Assembly: GCA_964614525.1 (NCBI GenBank)
Contig: CAZTPA010000004.1
Span: forward strand, 18,745-82,744
From: PWND01 sp964614525
Lineage (GTDB): Bacteria; Bacteroidota; Bacteroidia; Bacteroidales; UBA7960
Reading direction: 5' to 3'
DNA length: 64,000 nucleotides
Made by a program: the position numbers and the translations under genes. The notes under the pieces were generated by a model that was given only the letters and a program-made list of their open reading frames with translations, had not been told where the DNA came from and did not search any database. Below are positions 28,603-36,136 of this stretch, piece by piece; position 1 is the stretch's first letter, and each line of letters starts with the position of its first letter.

Positions 28603-29319
28603 ATGTATCATTTAGATCCTGATATATTAGAAGTATTAGAGAAAAGACCGCTTATGAATTTGGCGGTTTTAGGCTTTTTCGAAAATTATAAACTTGATAA
28701 GTATTATAAAAAAGAGAATTCTTTAATTCTTTTAGGTTCAAGCGATTATATTTGGGCGTATATGAGTGTAGAAAATGAGGCTGATCTGCTTGATCTGTTA
28801 AGAAGTCTATCATATGAAACCTTATATTTTGCTAATGTTGAAGATTGGATGCTTCCTTTTTTAACAAAGGAAAAAAGAATAGAATGGAGGTTAATCACAG
28901 AGCGTTATTATATTCCCGTGGATAAAGAGGTTGTTGCTCCTACTATTGTTTGCAAGCCGGTGAAGCAAGAGATGTCTGCTTATATCTATAATAATTCATT
29001 ATATAAGGATTTTACATCAGAAGAGTATATTTTTGACAGACTTGGCAAGGACATCTCTGCCGGTTACTGGGTTGATAATAAACTTGTTGGTTGGGCTCTC
29101 ACTCATGATGATGGTTCTCTTGGTTTTTTAAATATTATACAGGAGCATAGAGGAAAGGGTATAGGAGAGAATCTTTTAAGGCAATTAGTTCTTGACAGAA
29201 TAAGACATAACAGGCCTGCCTTTTTGAATGTAGAACCACAAAACAGTCAAACCAAAAAAATGTTGAATAAAATTGGATTTGAGTTTGACAGAAAAGTAAG
29301 CTGGATTAAGTTAGCTTAG
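28603..29319 (+). CDS. GNAT-family N-acetyltransferase
   Basis: 239 residues from ATG 28603; a TTG ten codons upstream is possible but MYHLDPDILEVLEKRPLMNLAVLGFF reads as the natural start. The N-terminal half (to about 120) is a family-specific domain. The C-terminal half carries the acetyl-CoA loop QEHRGKGIGENLLRQLV and a closing NVEPQNSQTKKMLNKIGFEF. The substrate is unknown. The stop lies 6 bp from the convergent sensor gene at 29326, leaving no room for a separate terminator. Confidence 0.85.
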   Translation: MYHLDPDILEVLEKRPLMNLAVLGFFENYKLDKYYKKENSLILLGSSDYIWAYMSVENEADLLDLLRSLSYETLYFANVEDWMLPFLTKEKRIEWRLITERYYIPVDKEVVAPTIVCKPVKQEMSAYIYNNSLYKDFTSEEYIFDRLGKDISAGYWVDNKLVGWALTHDDGSLGFLNIIQEHRGKGIGENLLRQLVLDRIRHNRPAFLNVEPQNSQTKKMLNKIGFEFDRKVSWIKLA

Positions 29320-29325
29320 ATTTTA

Positions 29326-31260
29326 TTATTTTTTCTTTCCTTTTTTAAATTTTTTGCCGGTTTTATTAAGATGCTTTTCCCATGCTTTTTGGTCTTCAGT
29401 ATTGCCGCTTAACAGGTCATCATCTTGCTCGTCAGTTTTATCTGATTCTTCTATATCTTCTTCTTCAGCATTTTTATCCGGCACATTATCTGATATTTCC
29501 TCATCTTCAGAATTAAGAATTTCAGTAATTTCTTCATCAGTAATAGCATTCTCATCTTCCATTTCATCCTCATCAGGAATAACATCTGTTTCTTCCGGAT
29601 GAACTGTTTCTTCTGGAGCCTCTTCTGGAGCCTCTGTTTTTAATTTCTTCTGTAAAGCTTTAATTTCTTGTTCTTTTTCCCTGATAAGATTTTCAAGTTT
29701 GCTTTTTTCTTCACTTAGTTGAGATATAGCGAGTTGATTTTCTCTGTCTTTTTCTGCCATAGCTTCTTGAGTAGCAGAAAGCTCTTCCATGTTTTGACGC
29801 ATTTCTTCTTCTTGCGCTCTCATTTCTTCAGCTTGTTGTTGTGATTTCTCAAGCAAAACAGCAGTATTGTTATTGATTTTCACATTTGAAATAGTAGAGG
29901 CAATACTTTCTCCAATTTTTTCAACAAATTCTATTTGAAAATCTTCAAACTTCTTAAAAGAAGCAAGCTCCAGTACTCCAAAAATAACATCATTGACTTT
30001 TAAAGGCACTATTAATAGAGCATTTGGATTCTCATCACCCAGACCTGAAGTAATTTTAATATAGTTATTGGGTATCTCAGTGAGATATATGGTTTTACCC
30101 TCAATGAAGCATGTTCCAATGAGGCCTTCTCCGGCTTTAATCTGTTTGTCAAGGAATTTTCTTCTGTCAAATGCAAAGCATGCAGTTAATTCAAGAAATT
30201 TATTCTGTGTGTCATCATCATTTAAAATAAAAATACCACCTTGATTAATTCCCATGTATTCAACAAGATTGCTTACAATATTGTAAGAAAGTTCTTCAAT
30301 ATCATTTGTATTCTGTCTTAGTATGTCGGCAAATTTAGCTAATCCCTGTGTAGTCCAGTTTCGTTTTTGATCTTCAATTTTTCTTTCTTTTTCTTCGTCT
30401 GAAGCTTTTTTAAGACTTTGTCTCATTTCAAGGAGAGAATTTCCAAGTACATCATCTTCACTTAATAGTGAGAACTCATGATCAAAATTATTTTTCCCAA
30501 TTTCATTAGCAAAAACTGCCGTTCTTTTAATTCCATCGACTAACTCGTTAAATGAGCTAACCATTTCCCCGATTTCATTCTTATGATTATATTCGTAAGT
30601 ATCAGGGAGTTGTCCTTTAGCCAATTTTTTCACCATTACCATTAAACCTTTAATAGGCCTGGCAATTCCACCAATAACGTAATAATTTACAAGACTAAAT
30701 ACAATCAAGGTAAACACCAAAGCAAATAGAAGTATTTTTAATGTATTTAAAACAGGGTCAGTGATTAAGTCTTTATGGTAAACAGTAGCTGTAATAAAAC
30801 TCTCTAAGGGTTCATAATAAGTAAAATAGATATGCTTTTTCTGTCTTGATTTACTTTCTTCATTTTCATCTATAAATACAACATGACCTCGCATTTTTGC
30901 ATTCATTTCTCTAAAGAAATTCTCAGATGAGATATTTTGACCTTCAATTTTTTTATCAATTACTACCTTACCATTTTTATTAATTAAACTTGCATATCCA
31001 TTTATATAAAAAGCTTTTTCATAAAATATTTCTTTATATGATTCAATTTCATCCTCATGGGTTATATCAAGAACAGTTATAAGATAGTCAAGTTCTTTAA
31101 ACATTGTTGTTTTTGCATCTCTGTATTGAGTGTTTCGACGGTTAACTGTTGCAAGAACTGTGATAAGTAAAAGAGATACAACCAATGTGATATTAACAGC
31201 AAGAATAACTCTTTGTTGTAGTTTTAAATTTTTGTATTTGTCAACAATTCTTTTAATCAT
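29326..31260 (-). CDS. Membrane sensor A: Cache-like, HAMP, GAF, coiled coil, acidic tail
   Basis: 644 residues. TM1 at 18-39, a small single-Cache-like periplasmic domain (40-170), TM2 at 173-196, HAMP (about 196-250) and a second HAMP-like unit ending LLSEDDVLGNSLLEMRQSL (251-300). A linker with RNWTTQGLAKFADILRQ leads to a GAF domain (about 325-465: NQGGIFIL ... ACFAFDRRKF ... SGLGDENPNALLIVPL), then a coiled coil (465-540) with EEMRAQEEEMRQNMEEL. Residues 541-625 are extremely acidic and the last ten are basic. No kinase, methyl-accepting hairpin, GGDEF, cyclase or phosphatase domain is present. First of three tandem paralogues by position and last in transcription. How it signals is unknown. 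Confidence 0.85.
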   Translation of the reverse strand: MIKRIVDKYKNLKLQQRVILAVNITLVVSLLLITVLATVNRRNTQYRDAKTTMFKELDYLITVLDITHEDEIESYKEIFYEKAFYINGYASLINKNGKVVIDKKIEGQNISSENFFREMNAKMRGHVVFIDENEESKSRQKKHIYFTYYEPLESFITATVYHKDLITDPVLNTLKILLFALVFTLIVFSLVNYYVIGGIARPIKGLMVMVKKLAKGQLPDTYEYNHKNEIGEMVSSFNELVDGIKRTAVFANEIGKNNFDHEFSLLSEDDVLGNSLLEMRQSLKKASDEEKERKIEDQKRNWTTQGLAKFADILRQNTNDIEELSYNIVSNLVEYMGINQGGIFILNDDDTQNKFLELTACFAFDRRKFLDKQIKAGEGLIGTCFIEGKTIYLTEIPNNYIKITSGLGDENPNALLIVPLKVNDVIFGVLELASFKKFEDFQIEFVEKIGESIASTISNVKINNNTAVLLEKSQQQAEEMRAQEEEMRQNMEELSATQEAMAEKDRENQLAISQLSEEKSKLENLIREKEQEIKALQKKLKTEAPEEAPEETVHPEETDVIPDEDEMEDENAITDEEITEILNSEDEEISDNVPDKNAEEEDIEESDKTDEQDDDLLSGNTEDQKAWEKHLNKTGKKFKKGKKK

Positions 31261-31323
31261 ATTATATTCTTTTAATGCTTAGTCAATAATAAAAATCTTT
31301 TAATAAAAAGTATTAAAAAAAAT

Positions 31324-33867
31324 CTAACTTTTCTTTTTTAAAGAAGCCATCTTTTGATTTAATTCATTGATTTTTTCTTCAAGCTCTGTTTTTTCGTTTT
31401 CGATATTTTTTTGTTCAGTTATATCAAAATTAAAGCGGATAATTTTAAATACTTCTCCTCTTTCATCTTTAACCGGAGTATATATTTCTCTAATCCAGGC
31501 AGTTTTGTCATTCATTTTTTTCTCACTTTCAATAGTCTGAACTTGCCCTGTTTGTAAGCCTTCCCAGAACTTTTTATATTCTTCAGAGTCTGCGTATTCA
31601 TCGGATATTAGAAAATCATGATGATATTTACCCATAATATCTTCACGATTTACCGGACCATATTTTCTTGCATATCTCATATAGGCATCATTAATAAAAG
31701 TGATTTTTCCATGAAGGTCATATTCGATAGATGGGAGAGCATTATTAATTGCCTGCACATATCCTTCCATTTCAGCAGCTTGTTTAGAAACCTGAACTTT
31801 TGCATCCTGAAGTTCTTCCATATTTGCATCAATAAGTTTTTGCTGCTCTTTCAGTTTATTTGCCTGTTGTACATTTTCGGTCACATCATAAGCCACTTTG
31901 AATATTTTATATGGTTTACCCTGAGAATTAAATATAGGCCCATAGGTTTCCTGCATCCAATATTCTTTGTTATTTATCAGCACTTTATTCAATTCTTTTT
32001 TAACAATACCTTCTCTTAAGTCTTCCCAGAAACGGTCATAATTTTTCTGTTGTTCCTGGTTAAGTTCAAGTTTATCTGAATGTGATTTTCCAACAACATC
32101 TTCTCTTCTTATATCCAGCAGCTTAAGGTAAGGGTCGTTAATTGAAAGTACTTTTCCGTAAAGGTCGTAAATAACAATATAGTTTGATGTATCCAAAGCT
32201 GTCATTATACCCTCTGTTTCAAGAGATTTTCTTTCCATCTCTTCCTGAGTGGCGTGCAATTCTTCCATGTTTTGACGCATTTCCTCCTCCTGTGCTCTCA
32301 TCTCTTCTTGTTGAAGCTGTGATTTCTTAAGCAAGTCAGCAGTTTGGTAATTTGTTTTTACGGTATTCACTGTAGAAGCTATGCTTTCTGCAACTTTTTC
32401 AATAAACTCAATTTCATGAGGTTTAAACTCATTAAAAGAAGCAATTTCAATTACTCCAAAGCATTGTTCATTTATAACCAAAGGAACAAGCAGAAGAGCA
32501 GAAGGCCTGGCTCCGCCTAAACCACTTGTAATATGAACATAGTCATAAGGAATATCTGTAATATAGTTAGTTTCTTTTTCAATAAAACAAGAACCAACTA
32601 AACCTTCTTCAATGTCAATTTTTTTCTCAACAAATTTCTTTCTTTCGTATGCATAGCATCCTTTTAGCTCAAGAAATTTATTGTGTTCTTCACTGTCATC
32701 TAATATAAATATACCACCTTGATTAGCATCTAAATATGTAACCAGATTGCTTATAATATTGTAGGAAAGCTTATCAATATCTTCATTATCCTGCCTGAGT
32801 AAATCTGCAAATTTTGCAATTCCTTCAGTAGCCCAGTTTCTTTTTTGGTCTTCAGCCTGCCTTTGTTCTTCAAGTTTTTTGGATTCCTGAAGGCTATTTC
32901 TCATGTCTATTAAAGCTTTACCCAATTCATCTTTTTCGCTGAGAGGATTATATTTATAATCAAAGTTTCCTTTTTCAATTTCCTTTGCAAAGCCTGATTT
33001 TTCTTTTAAAGCTTCTACAATCTTATTTGAAGCAACCGCGATTTCAGCAATTTCATCATTTCCTTTTATCTCTATTTCGTTGCTTATGTCTCCTACGGAT
33101 ATACTATTTAAAACTTTTCTGATTTTCTTTATCGGACGTAATACTGAGTTTGCAAGATTAATAATGAGCATTAGAAAGATAAGAAAAGCGAGAATCAACG
33201 AAGTAATAGTAAGTTGCATTACTTTGTTGATAGGCTTATGAATAACATCTTCTTCTAAAATTACTCCGCAAACATATAATTCATATGCAGGAACTTTCAT
33301 GTAGTAAATCCACTCGGTTTTTTCTGTTTTAGGATTTATTCTTATGACTCTGCCAAAGTCACTTTTACTAAATTCATTAAAATATTCTTTTTCAGAAATA
33401 TCCTCACCCCTGATTTCCGGGTGTATTAACATTTTTCCTTCATAAGTAACAATAAAAGGGAATCCGGTATCATAGTATTTTTTCAGAGGTAACTTTTCAT
33501 CAAGATAATCGAGTGTTTTTTTATTAAATCCGTGTATTTTTTGTTCCTCCTCAATAACACTCCAATTTTCAAGATCTAATATGAGTTCTTGTTCAATATC
33601 CGGGTCAAATTGCCCAACATTATCTATAATGTCGTTAATTTTATCCTGTGTTTCGATTCTGTGAATATTTTGGTGGTACTCAGCAAGGTCAAATAAAGAC
33701 ACTAAATCTAACAGGTTTCCATACATCACTGATGTAATATTTTCGGTGGTTGTCTTTATTCTGTTGAAATATACTATACTTCCAAATGTAGAAAACAATA
33801 TTACAACTACAGCAAGAAGGGAAAAAATGAACCTTTGTTTTAGTCGTAATTTTAAAAAGTTACTCAT
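31324..33867 (-). CDS. Membrane sensor B: Cache-like, HAMP, GAF, coiled coil, two PAS
   Basis: 847 residues. TM1 at about 13-34, a periplasmic single-Cache-like domain with YDTGFPFIVTYEGKMLIHPE, TM2 near 216-236, HAMP, and the second HAMP-like unit LSEKDELGKALIDMRNSL. The GAF (about 382-510) shares ACYAYERKKF-type and SGLGGARPSALLLVPL motifs with its paralogues, and the coiled coil has EEMRAQEEEMRQNMEEL. Two PAS domains follow (about 547-662 and 695-815), both of the BdlA/MCP type (YDLxG ... FWxxL ... Y.P..D..G...K), ending in a short coiled coil with KKKS. No output domain is visible. It lies 63 bp upstream of sensor A on the same strand. Confidence 0.85.
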   Translation of the reverse strand: MSNFLKLRLKQRFIFSLLAVVVILFSTFGSIVYFNRIKTTTENITSVMYGNLLDLVSLFDLAEYHQNIHRIETQDKINDIIDNVGQFDPDIEQELILDLENWSVIEEEQKIHGFNKKTLDYLDEKLPLKKYYDTGFPFIVTYEGKMLIHPEIRGEDISEKEYFNEFSKSDFGRVIRINPKTEKTEWIYYMKVPAYELYVCGVILEEDVIHKPINKVMQLTITSLILAFLIFLMLIINLANSVLRPIKKIRKVLNSISVGDISNEIEIKGNDEIAEIAVASNKIVEALKEKSGFAKEIEKGNFDYKYNPLSEKDELGKALIDMRNSLQESKKLEEQRQAEDQKRNWATEGIAKFADLLRQDNEDIDKLSYNIISNLVTYLDANQGGIFILDDSEEHNKFLELKGCYAYERKKFVEKKIDIEEGLVGSCFIEKETNYITDIPYDYVHITSGLGGARPSALLLVPLVINEQCFGVIEIASFNEFKPHEIEFIEKVAESIASTVNTVKTNYQTADLLKKSQLQQEEMRAQEEEMRQNMEELHATQEEMERKSLETEGIMTALDTSNYIVIYDLYGKVLSINDPYLKLLDIRREDVVGKSHSDKLELNQEQQKNYDRFWEDLREGIVKKELNKVLINNKEYWMQETYGPIFNSQGKPYKIFKVAYDVTENVQQANKLKEQQKLIDANMEELQDAKVQVSKQAAEMEGYVQAINNALPSIEYDLHGKITFINDAYMRYARKYGPVNREDIMGKYHHDFLISDEYADSEEYKKFWEGLQTGQVQTIESEKKMNDKTAWIREIYTPVKDERGEVFKIIRFNFDITEQKNIENEKTELEEKINELNQKMASLKKKS

Positions 33868-33985
33868 AATAATATTTTTTATATATAAAAAAAATTACTG
33901 TAGAATCATTTATATCAGAGCCAATTGTATCGCGACAAAAATAAATCAAAAAAATGTATTATTAGCATAATTATTAAGATTGAAA

Positions 33986-35872
33986 TTAACTTAAAAATTT
34001 AGAATAAAAATATGACTTCGTAATAATTGCTATGTTTTTGAGCAATTCAACTTCTTCATCAAGAAATGGCCCCTGATCAGCTTCAGGCATTTCTTTAAGA
34101 TAAACAACTTCAATTAAAACAAGTGAATTATTTGTGGATATAAATGATTCACTTAATTTCCATGGAGTTTCTGTAAATCCCGGTGTTTCAGCTATAATGT
34201 CTTCAAAAGTGATTCTAACTGCCGTATTAGTGGAATGCTGCCATCCTTTAGTCATAACTGTTGCTATACTATTTAATGTGTGATCTACTTCTGCATTAAC
34301 ATTCTGGCAAAGTTCTCTAACATTAGATAATGCTTTGGCTTGTTCAATCCTGAGATTATTTAAAGAAAGTAATCTTTGCATTTCTTCTTGTGTAGATTGC
34401 ATCTCTTCCATATTTTGCTTCATTTCTTCTTCCTGAACTTTCATTTGTTCAGCTTGCTCACGCGATTGTTCCAGCAATTGCTTTGTTTTTGCATTTGTTT
34501 TTGCATTAGATAAAGATGACGCAATACTCTCTGCAATTTTTTCAACAAATTCAATTTTAAGAGAGCTGAATTCTGTAAACGAAGCAAGTTCAATTATGCC
34601 ATAAATTTCATCATTAACAATTAGAGGAACAAGCAACAGAGATGTTGGTCCGGATTCTCCCAGACCACTTGTAATTGAAATATATGTTTCCGGGATGCTC
34701 TTTATGTATGTAGTTTTTCTCTCCAGGTAGCATGCGCCAACCAGGCTTTCTCCCGGTTTTACTTTCATTGAGAGAAATTTTTGTCTGTCATAGGCATAGC
34801 ACGCACTAAGTTCAAGATAAATATCATTTGGATCATCGTCATTTACAATAAACAAACCACCTTGATTAATTTTCAGGTAATCAATAATTTTCTGAATAAT
34901 TTTGAACGAAAGTTCATCGATGCTTTTATAATCCATCCTAAGAATATCTGAAAATTCCGCAAGGCCTTGAGCAGTCCAGTTTCTGCTTTCTTCTTCAACT
35001 TTTCTAAGTTGTTCTTCTTTTTTTGCTTTTTTAAGATTATCCTTTGTTTCTAAAAGAGAATTGCCTAATACGTCATCTTCACTAAGAGGGCTATAACTAA
35101 AATCATAATTACCTTTTCCTATTTCTAAAGCAAATTCTGCTGTTTTTTTTAATCCCTCAATTAATTTATTAACAGAATTTGCAATATTACCTATTTCATC
35201 ACGCCTTTTTAAGTGAAGGTAATCAGGAAAAATACCTCTCGAAAGAGTATTGATATTATCTGCAAGTTTAGTTAAGTGAACAGTTATCGTTCTCATTAGA
35301 AAATGCAGTAGAATAGTAAAGAATATAATGCCAGCAGATATGCCAATAATTATAAGAATAAATGTTCTTTTGCGGGTAGGATACCAAAAATCTTTTTCAA
35401 AAACAGAAATACCTATTATATATTCACTTTCCTTTAAAGAATTAACGTATATCCATGCATTTCCAAAAAAATCTCTAAATTCTATTTTATTACCGGTACT
35501 TCTTAGTATTTTTGCTTTCACTTGTGCCGGAAAATAGCTTAGAAATTTTTCCGGTGGTTTCACAATCCATTCTCCACTTTTATCCATCATAAATGCGAAT
35601 CCATTGTCCTGATATGATTTCTGACTTATTATTTTTTGAATATTTTCGATATTCTCAGTTTTGTCAAATTCTTCCGAGAAAGTAATGTCTGCTATTTGGG
35701 AAAGATCTGCTAAATGAGCTTGTGTGTTTTGTTCTGTAACTTCAAATGTTGAAGTTTTTCTGGTAAAATACACTAATAATGAAATGAGTATCATAGTAAG
35801 CGAAACCATAAATACAATTATAATAGAAAATCTTACCTTTAATTTGAAGTTATCGAGTATGTTTGTCTGCAT
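33986..35872 (-). CDS. Membrane sensor C: Cache-like, HAMP, GAF, coiled coil, C-terminal WQ-type domain
   Basis: 628 residues. TM1 about 16-36, a single-Cache-like domain with SYQDNGFAFMMDKSGEWIVKPPE, TM2 about 177-200, HAMP, second HAMP-like unit LSEDDVLGNSLLETKDNL, GAF about 334-457 (ACYAYDRQKF, SGLGESGPTSLLLVPL) and coiled coil with EEMKVQEEEMKQNMEEM. Instead of PAS it ends with a roughly 110-residue domain containing MTKGWQHSTNTAVRITFED, TPWKLSESF and DQGPFLDEEVELLKNIA. This pattern recurs as an unnamed input module in many histidine kinases. No catalytic output follows. It is transcribed first of the three-gene cluster, 118 bp ahead of sensor B. Confidence 0.83.
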   Translation of the reverse strand: MQTNILDNFKLKVRFSIIIVFMVSLTMILISLLVYFTRKTSTFEVTEQNTQAHLADLSQIADITFSEEFDKTENIENIQKIISQKSYQDNGFAFMMDKSGEWIVKPPEKFLSYFPAQVKAKILRSTGNKIEFRDFFGNAWIYVNSLKESEYIIGISVFEKDFWYPTRKRTFILIIIGISAGIIFFTILLHFLMRTITVHLTKLADNINTLSRGIFPDYLHLKRRDEIGNIANSVNKLIEGLKKTAEFALEIGKGNYDFSYSPLSEDDVLGNSLLETKDNLKKAKKEEQLRKVEEESRNWTAQGLAEFSDILRMDYKSIDELSFKIIQKIIDYLKINQGGLFIVNDDDPNDIYLELSACYAYDRQKFLSMKVKPGESLVGACYLERKTTYIKSIPETYISITSGLGESGPTSLLLVPLIVNDEIYGIIELASFTEFSSLKIEFVEKIAESIASSLSNAKTNAKTKQLLEQSREQAEQMKVQEEEMKQNMEEMQSTQEEMQRLLSLNNLRIEQAKALSNVRELCQNVNAEVDHTLNSIATVMTKGWQHSTNTAVRITFEDIIAETPGFTETPWKLSESFISTNNSLVLIEVVYLKEMPEADQGPFLDEEVELLKNIAIITKSYFYSKFLS

Positions 35873-35917
35873 ATTATTACTAAGATTAAACAGCTTTATA
35901 GGAATTATTTATTTCAT

Positions 35918-35949
35918 CAAATTTAATAATAATTCATTATGTTTAGAAA
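35918..35949 (-). promoter_or_regulatory. Candidate promoter of the three-sensor cluster
   Basis: On the minus strand TTTC (35946-35949), a 20-bp spacer and TAAATTTG (35918-35925) approximate TTTG / TAnnTTTG with one -33 mismatch. It lies 46 bp before the sensor C start. Confidence 0.33.
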
Positions 35950-36018
35950 AAAATGACAATGAATAAGCAAACTAATATTGAATTGTATAAAAATCCTCAT
36001 TATAAATGAATTATATTT

Positions 36019-36047
36019 TTTGTTTTCTGGATAAATTATTACTTTTG
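36019..36047 (+). promoter_or_regulatory. Candidate rpsA promoter
   Basis: TTTG at 36019-36022, a 17-bp spacer and TACTTTTG at 36040-36047 match the Bacteroidetes consensus with no mismatch. Transcription would begin near 36054, giving a leader of about 80 nt before the rpsA ATG. Confidence 0.55.
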
Positions 36048-36136
36048 CAGTCCCGTTTTCGGGCTGAAAATAAATTGTTTAACCCGGTATTTGATTAATG
36101 CATTATTAATAATACCACATAGCAAAAATTAGTTTA

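Noticed and set aside
29354..29602. Plus-strand Ser-rich frame opposite the acidic tail of sensor A
   Set aside because: Same cause: antisense of Glu/Asp codons gives long Ser runs.
29326..35872. Sensors A-C taken as histidine kinases or chemoreceptors
   Set aside because: No H-box, HATPase motifs or methyl-accepting hairpin could be found in the C-terminal parts.
36048..36066. CAG-T-CCCG-TTTT-CGGG-CTG hairpin as an rpsA leader element
   Set aside because: It overlaps the predicted transcription start (about 36054), so most of the left arm would not be in the RNA.
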